A DNA stretch of 64,000 bases. Origin: Nectonema munidae. Lineage: Eukaryota > Nematomorpha > Nectonematoida > Nectonematidae. A program made the position numbers and the translations under genes. The notes beneath the pieces were generated by a model. That model saw nothing but the letters and a program-made list of their open reading frames with translations, searched no databases and was not told the DNA's origin. The DNA lies in the NCBI GenBank assembly GCA_030549495.1, contig JAUIRK010000900.1:310001-374000 (forward strand), given 5' to 3'. Position 1 is the first letter of the stretch. Each line of letters starts with the position of its first letter. Below are positions 10,557-22,928 of the stretch, one piece after another.

Positions 10557-12317
10557 GCGTATTAACCTTTTATCGACCAAATATAAAAAACATTTAAATA
10601 TTGCGTTTTTTTTAAATATGTTAATATTCATAGTATAATAAATGGACTTTGGGCCAATTTTATTGCAATAAGTAATTTAAGTTTAGAGTTCAACTATGTT
10701 CCATATAAGGAACATTGGTAGTTATCCAAGTATTTATCAGATGTTAAATTTTTATTAAAAAATACAAAATAAACAATTAATCCAAATAGGGAACAATGGG
10801 AGGAAAAAGGTTATTAATGTATCCTACACACAATACCTATATTTTAATCATTTATATTAGCCATAAGCGAATTTCGTATGATAATAATCGATTTATCGGC
10901 CAATATATTGGAAAGAATGTATTTATGCATCATGTAATGCTTAAAATAAAAGAATAAAAATTACAAATGAAGCAATAAAAAGAAAACTATTAAAGTTATT
11001 TAAATGTCAAGAAAAAGAATCACGGTTTTTGATTCACTAATCTTATATGTCAAAAAATGGAGTTTAAAAAAAATTAGCTCCAAATGTGATTGTTTATTTC
11101 TTTTTTTAGTGTAAAAACTCATCTTTAACCTATAAAGTATTTTTGATATAAATTTTCATTCTTGGTTTTTTCCTAAACCATTTTTGTCCAGATTTGATAG
11201 GGGAAACATCTGTCAGCCTAACTCTGTGTGATGATAGTCTGAACTTCTGAAGGTCATACTTCATGGAGATGATGGGGCTTTGTAAATTATAATACTTTAC
11301 CACTGATACAAGTCTGAATCATGGTATAAGCAATTCAAAACGTATGCTTTGAAATTTTTTATTCGTGAAGAGCTCTCTTTTCTCTTGTTCATTTAACGAT
11401 TGGTCTATTTATCTGAAGAAGACCAGAGTGGTCGAAAATTAAATTAATAAATTTTCAACTTGTTTGAATGAAAGTTTTACTTATCTTCCTATTATATCCT
11501 TCAACTTTTATCATGACGTCTCAGCAACACTTTCTTTACATTAATTTTTGTGGTTATATGTTTTTATATGCACGTTTTTTTTCAAAGTTTAAAAAATAGA
11601 ATGCTTTTCAGAGTTATTAGGGTCCGAGTCCAGTATCCAATCAAATAAAATTTAGGATTTGGATTTTTTAAGAAATATTTTACATTTTTAAGTATTTAGT
11701 GTAGGAGTCGGAGGTAGATATATTTGCCTCCCTACTCGCAAATCCTGGAGTTAATACCATTGATAAAGGAGATAGTACAAAATAATGATACCAAACACAA
11801 AATACTGTTAATTTATTATAAAAAGTTGTAAAGAATAAAATTTTGTTAGTTCTATCAGAGGACAAAATCTTAGATGCTTTCAACCAAAACATTGAATCCG
11901 AAGCCCTATTTCCCACATGACTACAGTCGAATGCATATGATAAAAAATGGCATATAATTTATTCGATAGAGGAGTAACTTCAAGCTATAGATATATATTT
12001 AAGGGTGAGGAAAAAGTAAAAAAAGTTTAAGAAAGGGTGTATCAAACAATGAATATACCGATTACAATGAAAATATGTCATGTGTGCATGCAATGAGAAG
12101 AGTAGATTTTACAAAAAATGCATATACAGAAAAATGCAGTATTTTTTGAAAGGCATACCCACAAGAATAGTTCGCTATATGAATTCTGTATTTCTAAATA
12201 TTTTGTAACTAGTTCTGTGCCCTTTAAACTTAGCAAAACTAGGGCTCAGCCAGCTTAGCCAATCAACTAATGCGCATTTAAAAAAAATAAAGGATAAAAA
12301 AGACGCGATAAGGTAAC
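10557..12317. other. No gene recognised
   Basis: AT-rich DNA. GTTCCATATAAGGAACATTGG near 10698 resembles the right part of the piggyBac-type MITE at 15586-15722 and may be a fragment of a related element. Predicted ORFs here are short and show no family resemblance. Confidence 0.4.
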
Positions 12318-12323
12318 TTTATT
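12318..12323 (-). terminator. Poly(A) signal of DUSP12
   Basis: AATAAA on the minus strand, about 50 bases past the DUSP12 stop codon, the usual place for a cleavage and polyadenylation signal. Confidence 0.6.
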
Positions 12324-12373
12324 GTTCCTGTAAAAAAAGCAGGTATATAAATTTTGGAATATAAAAAATGGAA

Positions 12374-13456
12374 TCATTGGGATTGAGTTGGAAGTGAGAT
12401 CAAGTCCACCCTTTGTTTAAGAATGTGGAAGCAGGGAACGATCCACGTCTGGCATAAACACTTATCCCCAGACCACTTAAACGAGCCAATCTTCACCCGA
12501 CACTGTGGACAGTAGAGCTTGCCTTCGTTCCGGTGAATATCCTCTGCCATCCATTTGATGGGCTCGATGTACAACTCGCCCAAATCACATACTTCCGTAT
12601 CATCATCGGGCGCATCGTTGCCGGGAAGCGAGTGCTCTGTGAAATCATTTCTGTAGTTGAAGTAGCCCATGCCAAGGATGTGCTTCAGCAAGTTGTGCTC
12701 TTGAAAAAGGACACGAGAACACTTTTTACAACGAAAAAGCGCGTTTGCGACACAGCGTTCCTGTGCACTCTCAGTACCATTTGAATTGTTGTTGGTGTTC
12801 TCAGTGAAGCTCGTCTTCAAAGAAGAGTAGATCGGGTCGTTCGCACAAATTTCAGTAGCGAGGCTGCGAAAATCGGGAAGGGAGTACCGCGAAAACATCA
12901 ACTTTGTGGAGGAATTCAGGTTGAATGCTTTGTACACGCTGCAATTGATGTCCACAACAAAGTTGAAGTGATGAAACAACTTCAATTGGAAGAGGAAGCT
13001 ATAGTTGGGTTGGACGGGCCGCTTCATGCGAATGATTGAGAGTGCTTCGTTCGGACGGAGTATTCTAGATTTCATCAAGTAGGCAGTGACGATGGTTGCG
13101 CTCCGTGAAATGCCGGCAACGCAGTGAACAAGTACTCGGTTATCATTTCCTTGATCAGTCAGAGCTTGATCTATGAAGTCAATACATTCGTTAAAGTGTT
13201 GTAACAAATTTTGATTGACACTGTCCTCGCAGCAGATGAATTTGTGGACAAGAGGTTTCCTATCTAAACAATTCTCGCTCAAGTTATAGCTTGCATCAAC
13301 ATATTTTTCATCATGCTTGGTAGTCAAGGAAAAATTGGGACTACTATCCAAACTAAGGACATGTGTGATCTTTGAACTTGCGAGTACATCAGAGTTCTGG
13401 GCAGCTAAAACACCGGATATGGATAAACGCGGCACTATTTCATCGATCAAGTTCAT
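12374..13456 (-). CDS. DUSP12: Dual specificity protein phosphatase 12 (YVH1 type)
   Basis: This 360-residue protein is a dual-specificity phosphatase with a C-terminal zinc-binding domain; in yeast and mammals the orthologue works in 60S ribosome maturation. The catalytic domain fills residues ~5-170. The P-loop HCVAGISRS (111-119) holds the nucleophile Cys112 and Arg118, and Asp78 in CCEDS is the likely general acid. The tail matches the DUSP12 zinc domain: CKKC (243-246), ELYIEPIKWM (294-303), CPQC (316-319), IGSFKWSGDKCLC (323-335) and a closing HILKQRVD. Length is close to the human protein (340). The start CCAAAATGA is a good initiation context and lies at the expected distance from the domain. 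The gene is intronless here and looks intact. It stands alone, with a SINE about 300 bases upstream. Confidence 0.95.
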   Translation of the reverse strand: MNLIDEIVPRLSISGVLAAQNSDVLASSKITHVLSLDSSPNFSLTTKHDEKYVDASYNLSENCLDRKPLVHKFICCEDSVNQNLLQHFNECIDFIDQALTDQGNDNRVLVHCVAGISRSATIVTAYLMKSRILRPNEALSIIRMKRPVQPNYSFLFQLKLFHHFNFVVDINCSVYKAFNLNSSTKLMFSRYSLPDFRSLATEICANDPIYSSLKTSFTENTNNNSNGTESAQERCVANALFRCKKCSRVLFQEHNLLKHILGMGYFNYRNDFTEHSLPGNDAPDDDTEVCDLGELYIEPIKWMAEDIHRNEGKLYCPQCRVKIGSFKWSGDKCLCQTWIVPCFHILKQRVDLISLPTQSQ

Positions 13457-13758
13457 TTTGGTTCGGTGATAAAATTAAAACGTGTTAGAAAAAAATCTAC
13501 CTTCAAAACAGAATATAACAATAAATAATGAGATTAGTCTTAAAAATTAGGGTATTCAAATGGTTAAAAGCACTCCAATAATTCTATGAATTTTGTTTGA
13601 TTGTGTACATAAATAATAAGCCTTTATGTATAAAAAATGACCAATTCCTAATATTTGAGGTTACCCAATTCGCAAAAATATAAACTCACGATATCGTTAG
13701 ACAGGACACAAAATTATCAATGCCCAAAATTTCAAGATATACAGTTTTCAAAAAAGAT

Positions 13759-13900
13759 AAAGGTACCATGCAGTGTTTTCATTGAGAAGGCCCAATTGGG
13801 CCGCTTGTATCGAACTATGAAAAAGTAGGCTTGATGTAGGATCGAACCCAAGACCTTGAGTTATCGAATCTAGCATCTAACCAATCCTACTCACGCCCCT
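13759..13900 (-). mobile_element. tRNA-derived SINE (family 1), near full length
   Basis: On the minus strand it starts GGGGCGTGAGTAGGATTGGT, with box A in GTAGGATTGGTTAGATGC and box B in GGGTTCGATCC. The family body follows (AGCCTACTTTTTCATAGTTCG) and it ends in AAAACACTGCATGGTACCTT. It lies upstream of DUSP12 in the same orientation. Confidence 0.85.
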
Positions 13901-15585
13901 ATAACCAAATATGGAAACCGAAACAGAATCTTAAGGGATATAATAATAACTTTACCCAAGATAAAATGTAGGGTGAATATTCTAAACATTGGGAATTAAA
14001 GGATAATTGCATGTCTAGAAAAAAAACTAAGTAGTCAACTTTTTTAAATAAAAAGTGTCGTGAAAATTCATCGAATAAATGGATCAAAATATGCATTCAT
14101 ATATTTCATTTTAGTTTAGACTCGTGAGATGCGGATTATAAATACAATACGTATATGGATAGATCAGGGGTGCACACTCACTCAGATTCTCTAAAGAAAC
14201 AAGGAAAAGCTAATCTTGTTCGGCTGTCCAATGCCGAAAAATCCTTCTTTTGATAAGGGCACCCGACAAAAAGTACTGAACTCAAGGCCATCACGGATTT
14301 TTGAGTACATAAGAATTTTTAGATAAGCACAAGACAACACCTGTTTTCGTAAACGAAGATGTAACTGATCCTTATATGAATTTCAATTTTCATTCTATCT
14401 GCATGCACACTAGAGATAGAAATCTCTAGTCCGATGGTCTGTATTATATAGGTTTACGTAAATATAAGTTTTTTTATACATCCAAACCGGTTTTGAATTT
14501 TTTTATAACAAACCAGTTTCATAATTTTCGTTTATTTTTCAACACTAATACACGCAGTTAGCCAAGGCTGTTTTTGTTTTAGATTTAATTCTTATATTGA
14601 ATTTACAATTTACATATAATACAAATATTATATAGATAATTTATTATTTTTATCGAATGTATAAAGAGAACTTATTTTTACAGTTCTTGGAAGATTCTCA
14701 TTATTAGCTTTGTTTTACAAAAATATCTGTCATCTCAAGAATTGTCTACTCTATAACTTTCTGATTTTTAATGTACTGAGGAAAATGAGAGAATTATGAT
14801 AAAATGCAATTCGTCTTTGAATTACTTTTTTGAAATCAAATAAAAGGGAAAATTTGCCACCGTTATTCACCTATCATATCGTGCTCTATGATAGATAGAT
14901 AGAAAGAATCGAATGCACATATAGGTATTTATGATATTGAGAAATAAATGCAAATTTTTACATTGAAACTCTTTTGAGTAAAATGTAAAATAAGCAATTT
15001 AAATGTTAAAAAAACTTTAACCACAAAAAAATTCTTTAAAAATTCAAGACAACTGAGTTTTCACTTCCAAACAAAATTTAAACACAAAAATTGAAACTAA
15101 AAATTCATATGTAATACATTCTAGCGTTAGGCAAATTTAAAGTTATTTTTAAATGATCATCATAAACTATTCTTATTCAACATTTCAGGGCCTTATGCAT
15201 TTCGAAGTATCGAAATAAAAGGAATCAGAAGGAATAGTAAATTTTCCCCATACGATTCAGATGCTTGAAAAAAATATGATCCTTAAGATTCAAGATTTCC
15301 AATTAATTCCCCTATCACAGAAGGGGCATCAAATTTTTTTAATTCAAATTCAATCACACAAATATTTAGACGCCATCAATCTGACTACGCAACTGTCTTT
15401 ATCATGTCATAACTTATGCCTATATTGTTTTATTACCAAAAATATTTTATGATCCCAGAAGTTACTTTAACAAAAAATGACAGGTCTAAAATTCGACGAA
15501 TATGTTTGTTTTAAAGTATTCTGTCCTCTAAGCTTGACCTCATGGTTTCAATTTAGTAGTTTACAGGTTAATTCTTAATCCATTT
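13901..15585. other. No gene recognised
   Basis: AT-rich DNA with no supported coding sequence. Short ORFs at 13899-14096 and 15261-15452 have no recognisable domain. Confidence 0.45.
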
Positions 15586-15722
15586 TTAACCCATTAAGAC
15601 CAAGTAAAGCAGACGATATCTAAAAAAACGCAGACGATTTATATTCAAAATCATTGAAAAAAGCAGACGAAGATGAAATTACTTATGTTCCAAAATAGGA
15701 ACATTGGTCGTAAATGGGTTAA
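15586..15722 (+). mobile_element. piggyBac-type MITE, 137 bp, with TTAA ends
   Basis: The left end is TTAACCCATTAAGACCAA. The right end, read in reverse complement, is TTAACCCATTTACGACCAA. Both start with the TTAA that piggyBac elements duplicate on insertion. The interior is short and non-coding and repeats GCAGACGA three times. It is a non-autonomous miniature element; which transposase moved it is unknown, and its ends differ from those of the piggyBac element at 23969-27969. Confidence 0.8.
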
Positions 15723-16849
15723 TGTCTATTCGGATACTAAGAGTTCTGTTGTTTCAAGCCATTTTGATTCTACTTATAATTTTCGTATAATAAGCAACGT
15801 AAGTGCAAAAGCCACACTCTGATATTGTTGCTAGGAATGAATAAGGAGTCTCAATAGTTTCGAGATGGTATGCAAGGAAATCCTTTTAAATAATAAATAC
15901 GAAAGTTTTTAAATGTTTGTCTACCATTGTTCAGTGTAATATATTATAAAGGCTAGACTAGACATCTCGATAAACAGGGTGTATATCGGAGGCTGCAAGC
16001 CTTCATCTTTTGTTCCCGTGGTAGTTGGCTGCTTTTATTCTGCCAAAAAACGCATTGAAATGAGTAAACGGTATTTTTTTAGTATAATTTCCATTTGATC
16101 TCTCTTCATTAACTATTTATTATTAACAAATAAGGAATGCGATTTAATATAAAAATTTTCAAATCTCAGTATAATGATGAACTAAAAACAGAGTTATCCG
16201 TACACATATAAAGTTTAGGTCTTTTTCTTTTAATGTAAAATATCAAAATAACACAATTTTTTAGAAGCAAAGGATTTGTTACCATTTTTCGTGATGGACT
16301 ATTTTAGCCCCCCTCCCTCTGCTTTTTCCTTAAACTATTGAAGATTTTTACAAAATTCTCCTGTGAACCCACTAAATAATTGATTGCGAATTTGATGGTT
16401 TCATTTATTTTTCATGAAAATCAATTAAACCTGTCAAAAAATCAATCAAATCCAAAAACTAGAAAATATATTATAAATTTCACTTTTTTTTGGGTTAATA
16501 TTGTCTTAATTTATTTAATAAACCAACTTTTGGTGATTAATTCACCCAAAATATTTTACCTGACAGTAAATGAACTTTTACACGTAACTTAGTCCTAGGC
16601 ACTTTCCCCCATTATATTAAAATAAACTTATCCATACATAGAAAATCAAAGATGCTCAATTTGATTCTCAAAATATTTTTGCCACTCTAGATTTAAATTG
16701 CGGAAAGTGTTTAACTTTGGTTAATTTGTGGTCAGTTATTTTTTTCAATGTGCGTTCAGTTCCCTTACTTTTCGCATACTCAAATATTTGTACTGTAATA
16801 AAAAATGATTATGCGAAAAAAAATTACAAATGATTTTTTGAAAGAAATT
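15723..16849. other. No gene; possible left flank of tandem-array element
   Basis: AACCTGTCAAAAAATCAATC at about 16430 is the reverse complement of a block in the 150-bp array at 1-300. AGTCCTAGG followed by TTCCCCC near 16591-16610 recurs at 3122-3137, upstream of copy B. These may be parts of the left side of the tandem-array element. No coding sequence was seen. Confidence 0.4.
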
Positions 16850-18208
16850 GATTTTTTTTATCAATTCGAATGACACTTTCACCCCATTTTTACACTGTAA
16901 TGTCCAAAAAAGAGTACAGGATTGAAAACATGAACTATATTGTATCAAAAAATTATTTTAAATTTCAGGGAGATTTTTGTGAGAATTTTATCCCTAATCA
17001 AAATATTATTTGTGATTTTTAATCAAAAATGAGTTTTTTCTTTGAAATTTTGAGAAAATTGGTGTTTTTTTTTACAATTTGTTGTTTTACAAAATGTTAA
17101 ATATAAGATAAATTTCAGGCATACATCACTAATTCTATTTGGAATTTGACACATTTTTTCACAGTAAAGGTAAAAACTTAGCCAAAAAATGGTATCAGCA
17201 TGGTCAATGCTGTTTAAAAAATATTTTACTTAAAATGTGAATAAATGTTTTTGAAGAAAATTCTCCGGTGAAACTAACAGATTTGATTGAGATTTTCACA
17301 TCCTAATTACGAAAACTGAGTCCAAAAATTAAATCAGCATGGTGATCTAGTATAAAATATATAATTATTGAGAATATAAATAACCAAGGAACTCATTTTT
17401 AGTAGTTAACCACAATTATGATTGACATTTTCATACTCTAATTGTAAAAAATGAGTCGAGAAATAAAATAAGCATTTTTGATTTATTTTAAAAAATATAT
17501 TTTATATAAAGTGTGGATAAATATTTTGGAGACATTTCTTAGACTTTTAGACATTTCTCCATCCTAATGAAAACAGCATGGTCAATTTGGTATAAAAATA
17601 TACTTTGTAATATTCTTGGAGAACATTTTGAGACGTAAATCACAAATTTGATTGACACTTAGAATTTTTTTCATCCTAATTACGAAAATTGAGTATAGAA
17701 ATGAAATCAGCATGATTGATTTACTATAAAAATATATATATTATTTAAAATTTGAAAAAATATACTTGGATAGAATTTTCAGACGTAAACCACAAATTTG
17801 ATTGACACTTTCAGAAATTTTCATATACTAATTATGAAAACTGAGTTGAGAAATAAAATCAGTATGATCGATTTGGTATAAAAAATATGAATGAATGTTT
17901 TCGTAAGCAATTTTATCATAAATTAACATTTGATTGACATTTGCTACAAAGTTGCCATGTTTATTGGAAAAATATGTATGTATAAGTGTTGTTCCAATAT
18001 ATATATACAATAATAAATTTTCAAAACTGTATTTAATGCAAACACTAAGTTATAAGTTATTATGAATGATATGAGAGGGTGATTCAACTATCGTAAAAAT
18101 AGTATCCAAAGACGGAGCTAGCGATTTTACGAAAAGTCAGTTTGAAGATATATAATTCAGCCAATTTTAGTTGAAAGAGGCTAAAATGCTCCCTCCTGAT
18201 AGGGTTAA
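16850..18208 (+). mobile_element. Tandem-array element, copy C
   Basis: This is colinear with 3660-5022. Degenerate ~150-bp units each contain an AAATCAGCATGG-like block, GATTTAGTATAAAAATATAT and TTTGATTGACA. The right end has GATTCAACTATCGTAAAAAT, ACGGAGCTAGCGATTTTACG, GGCTAAAATGCTCCCTCC and TGATAGGGTTAA, ending in TTAA at 18205-18208. No ORF is present, so it would depend on a transposase from elsewhere. Confidence 0.75.
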
Positions 18209-19529
18209 TAGAGATTTGAGTTCCCACATATTTTGCTAAGGCTCAACTTGAAAAATTGTTTTTTTCGACTCAAAACAAAATTTCATTGTAGTAAGAAGGA
18301 AATTGGCTCTTTTGAAAATAGATGTTTACGAGCACTCGTCTATATAAATTTGTTGTCATGAACATAGAGCCTAACAAATTTAAAATTAAGTATGACTTGT
18401 AATAAAGGTAAAAAAATATATCGTAAATACAAAATTAAACAATGACCCAAAATCAGACCGTCGAACAAATAAAGTAATATAAAAAGTCTACTCAAATTGG
18501 AAAATAAATTACAAGAATATGTAAATATATTTCAATTAATTGAATTGAAAATACACGAAAAAATTTGTTATTTCTAATAAAAAAATAAAAAATTAAATTT
18601 CATATAGGCCATTTTATAAAGAATGAAAAATAAAAAGATAAAAAAAATAACACTATTATAAGCAATATATCAGGAAGCATGAATAAGGCTGGTTATATCA
18701 TATAATCCAGTAAAAACTTAGAACTTAAAAATATATCTTTACCCTATATTTTATTAATCATTGTAGGTCAATGGATTAATTTATATATTATAATGGAAAT
18801 AATTAAACTTTTTAAAACACATTCTTATTACTAATCACTTTACTTACATGTTGTAATTTATTGAAGCTTATAAAACATGTCTTATAGAAATGTCCTTTAA
18901 ATAAAATTCTTGCAGCTGTCATAAATAGATCAAGTACATTTTTAACAACTTAAACATTTTGTTTCGATATTATTTTTATAATAATCAAAAAATTTTCTTA
19001 AAAAAATGATTTAATTAATTATGTACTGTGTTACTTACAAAATTTAACAATGGAACATTATAAAAAATATCTCTACTCAAATATTAAACAAATAGAGTAT
19101 TTTTGCTTTTAAACTGAATAGTTAGTCAAAATATTCATTCCCAAATAGCTATTGAAAAAAAATTTCTTGACTTAAAAAAATTAAAGGTTTCAAATGTTAC
19201 AAAATGTAACAAACGTACTGATAGATAAGTGACCTATGTTGAAAATTTTTTTAACGCGAGTCTGACAATATTCATTGATATAAAATTGTAACGATTGAAA
19301 ACTATTTTTCTCTCATTTAAAAACATAAACAAATTTTCATTTTTGCAAGATGTTTGGTGTATTGATGGAACTAAATTTTTACCAAAAATTTCTGTGATTA
19401 ATTTGAATAGCTGAGATTTGGTATCATGAAAAAAGGTTCTGAAAATATTGAACTTATATTCCTTTAAAAACTAGCTTCTATAAGATAAAATAAAATTATT
19501 TTTAATTTAACTCTAAATACAAATTAAAG
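18209..19529. other. No gene recognised
   Basis: Very AT-rich, with many A/T homopolymers and no supported ORF or repeat match. Confidence 0.45.
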
Positions 19530-19690
19530 AGAAGAGAGCTGAATGAGATAGGAGAGCTTCCACAAGAAAAGAGAGCTTGCACAAGAGAAGAGAGCTTGAG
19601 TCAGAAAACAGAGCTTGCATAATAGAAGAGAGCTTGAATGAGAGAAGAGAGATTGAATGAGAGAAGAGAACTTGAGTGATTGAGTTTTAG
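19530..19690 (+). repeat. Purine-rich minisatellite (GAGAGAAGAGAGCTTG-like)
   Basis: An imperfect unit of about 20-22 bases, AGAGAAGAGAGCTTGAATG with variants, repeats about seven times. The minus-strand ORF across it encodes only Ser/Leu/Phe repeats and is an artefact of the array. Confidence 0.75.
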
Positions 19691-19999
19691 CAGAGAAAGC
19701 GGAAGAGAAAAATAGAGAAGGAGACAGAAAGGGAAATAGAATCACTTTGACAGAAGAAGATAAAAAAAATCTGCTGAATCATCAACATGTGGAGCAGCTT
19801 GGCATAATGTTTGACTCGAAAGTCTGCATTCTCTCTTTTATTCTCTTATCTTATATTATCATGTATTCCAATGATCATTACATCCTATAATGCGAGCATC
19901 ATACATGTTTTATTAACAAGCTTAGAGCAACTCTTACTTATAGAAAATTATTGGCTCGTAAATGGATATAATATCAAAAGAGTTAGAATGTAGAATGTT

Positions 20000-20745
20000 C
20001 AGGAGGTTCGACAAAGCTTTTTTAGAGTGGTTTAGATTTATGTGGAGAATGTTTAACATACAAAGGTTTTGAGTAGGTTTTGGTGGTTTTCATTTAGGTA
20101 AGTAAAATGTTGTAAAGGGGCATCAGTGGGCAGAGGGATGAATGTTGTTGTTTGCAATTAAAGCATTTTAGCCGTACAGAATTTTGTTTCAAGATACAAG
20201 AGGCAATATAATGATCTCTTTGACCACAATGGGGAGAGTTTATTTGCATTGTAAGGTTGTGTGGTTAAATTTAAGGCAGGTTTCACATTGATGTAATTTG
20301 GGTTTTAGTATTTTAGAGGTTAGAATGAGGTTTTCTACTATACGTTTAGGGTTATTCATTAATAATTTGGCAATTGTCGAGTTACTAGTGCGAAAGGAGA
20401 GATACCCTCTTTCCTATTTTTTTTAAAGATTCGAGTTTAACTAAGGATTTAATTTGGGGGTTCCTTTCGTAGAGTAGTTGAGATAGAGAGTCTAGGGGTA
20501 TTTCTTTAGGGATACTTGGTAGGAAAGTTGGGTATGAAAGTGGAATATCGTTGGTAGTGACGCCGTTTTTGTTCAATTTAGAGACAAGTTTCCTTTTCAG
20601 CGGTTGAGGAGAATTGAAAATAGAGTGTTCCTTCGTTAGAGCTTCTCGTGTTTTTTTATGGTGTAAGGGTTTAGTTTGGTTTCCATTTTTTTGATTATTG
20701 ATTTCTAAAAATCTATAATTTCGGTGCGGGATTTAGTTGATTGCT
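20000..20745 (-). mobile_element. LINE ORF1 remnant (zinc-knuckle part)
   Basis: Read on the minus strand, an open piece at 20385-20576 (NDIPLSYPTFLPSIPKEIPL and onward) leads into CETCLKFNHTTLQCKYTLP and further Cys-bearing scraps of the zinc-knuckle type found in LINE ORF1 proteins. Several frame breaks are present. It abuts the truncated hAT transposase at 20752, which suggests the LINE piece inserted there or a deletion joined them. Confidence 0.5.
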
Positions 20746-20751
20746 TAGGTA

Positions 20752-22200
20752 TTATTTGGATTGAGAGTAAATTCTTCTATCCTTTTGGTAGCTTGTTTCC
20801 CGTGCTTTTACTCTCTCTAACTGGACTTCTCTGAAGACACCAGTGGAAGACACTTCAGACAAAAAAAGACTCTCAATCTCTCCTGGGTTATGTTCCAGTT
20901 TGTTTAAAATAGAAATATGATGGTTCACTAATTTTTTAATTTCTAACAACATGAGGGTTTCTCTTTGAAATGTAGCAGAAAGTGGACGTAAGAGTGCCAG
21001 CAAGAAAATGACAGTACTTTAAAAACCTAAAATCACAAATGTCTTTCAGCAGTCCTTTTGCTTTTTGAGCATCAGAAAATCTCACATTAGAGTTGTTCTG
21101 CAACTGAAAGACCACAGCTTGCCAACTTTTCAAAAATGCTTTAAGTGCCTGTTCTTTGCTGGCAAACCATCTCACAGCATTGATGTCTCTTAGTTTTAGA
21201 AATTGAATTTCTAAAGCTGCTGCAACTTCTTTTAGCTGAGATGAGCGTTTTGGTGAAGAATGATAATAGACATACAATCCTCTGAGAGTCGACTCAACGT
21301 GTTGCATAAATTGTACAGCTGTCAAAGAATCCCTGACTCCGCGTTGGAGTCTATGAGCCACACAATGAATGACAACCAAATTGGGAAAATCTTTTGTTAA
21401 TTTAACAGCAACACCACCATGACAGCACAACATTGTTCTTGCTCCATCGGTTGCAAGAATTACCACTTTTCTCTTGTCAAATATGTTTATTCCCAGTCGT
21501 TTTGAGAGAGAATTCAAAGTTGTAATATAGCCATCAGCATTTTCATTGGGTAACTCCTCCAGACCTACATAAGACTTTACAACAGTCCCCTCAGTGATGT
21601 AGCGCATATACACAATAACAGATGCTGAAACTGAAATATCATTGGAACCATCAAGTAGAAGGCTAACACAAGGAGACTTTGAAATGTTTTCCATAAGTTT
21701 CTTTCGAGTGGAAGAAGCGATGCTATGAATAAATTCTGTGCACATTGTCCTGTTCACATATCTTTCTTTCATTGGAATTCCTAATCTCCGGGTAAATTCA
21801 ATTTGCAATGAAAAGTTTTTTGAGATTTTCCATCTCTTCCATGACCATTTTAAACATACACTTAGAGAGTTCACTCGTGACTTTAAGAAAGAGTTGTTTT
21901 AAAGGAAGACCTTGGCTAGAATTTTGCCACCTTAAAAAGCAGCCTTTTGTTTTACAGGCAAGAATTTTTCCATGAGCGACAAAGAGAAAGATGGGAGCTT
22001 TTACTAAAAATGGGTTTACAAATGGGAAGAGTGCTGGAATTTTTAGCAGTTAATGCAGGGGTGCAAAAACAGTCCCGCCGCGCGAACAGAAAATTTGCCT
22101 GTGCGACCGTAACTTGCAATGTTCTCAGAATAATAGTCAATGTCGGAGGCATAAAAATTTTTTTAACGCATTTATACCTTAGCATTGTAAAATCGACTTG
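20752..22200 (-). pseudogene. hAT-superfamily transposase remnant
   Basis: The central catalytic region is well kept in 20936-21874. CVSLLLDGSNDIS gives the first Asp, VVILATDGARTM the second, VVIHCVAHRLQRG the conserved His block, and INAVRWFASKEQ the Arg-Trp motif of hAT proteins of the ZNF862/C17orf113-like type. The frame shifts near 21000, and the next open piece (20752-21003) continues the same protein. The C-terminal dimerisation motif is missing, and the remnant stops beside LINE sequence. The N-terminal zinc-finger part upstream of 21874 is too broken to read with confidence. It is a different hAT lineage from the one in the 23.7-33.6 kb cluster. Confidence 0.8.
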
Positions 22201-22214
22201 AGGAGGTGGCAATA

Positions 22215-22928
22215 ATATGCGATATAAGTGTGGCTACTTTAGCTTATTTTTGAAAAATTTAAGGTTTCATCCTTAAAAATACAATATGGCTGCGATCAAT
22301 TTTGTAATTCAAGTTTCATAAAGCATAGTATTACCTTCAGGCGTAGCTGCATGTTATTATATAATATCGGTAATGCTTATTTCAATGACCGAAAATATTA
22401 TAGTTCAACAATTACCCGTATTTTTCAGTCATAAAAAATACCACTATTTTTTGTTTAAAATTACAAGAAAAAAAATTGTAGACTTGTTGTTGAAAATAAT
22501 TTAACTTGGCACAACTCAAAGTTTCAGGTTATACAGTTTCTCTTAAAATTTCAAAAAAAATAAAAAATAAACTCTAGAAAAATCACTCTTAAAATAAAAT
22601 CTAAATATGTAAATACTCAGAAATCTATTTTGTTTATTTTATTTCATTCTAAATTTTTAATAAGGTTATTTGTCTACTACACAGAGGGTAATTTTGTTTA
22701 GCATTTTTTACTAAAAATTAAGATAGCATACTGGCTTATAAATAAAAGAATAGATAAAAAATTGCAGTAAACATCAAATATATTTTAAAATATAGCAATA
22801 ATATTTATTTGTATAAATATAGCGTATAATAAAATATTTGTATAACTAAGTGTTTAAAAGCATCAAGCATCTTTATAAGCGTAAAATTTGATAAAATAAA
22901 ATATAAAATACTTTGAAGGAAATAATAC
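22215..22928. other. No gene recognised
   Basis: AT-rich. A minus-strand AATAAA at 22804-22809 could serve the small exon at 22929-23210. No other feature was seen. Confidence 0.4.

Noticed and set aside
12493-12784. ORFs on both strands over DUSP12
   Set aside because: They lie in other frames of the conserved DUSP12 zinc-domain coding sequence.
19524-19745. 73-codon Ser/Leu/Phe ORF
   Set aside because: It is produced by the purine-rich minisatellite.
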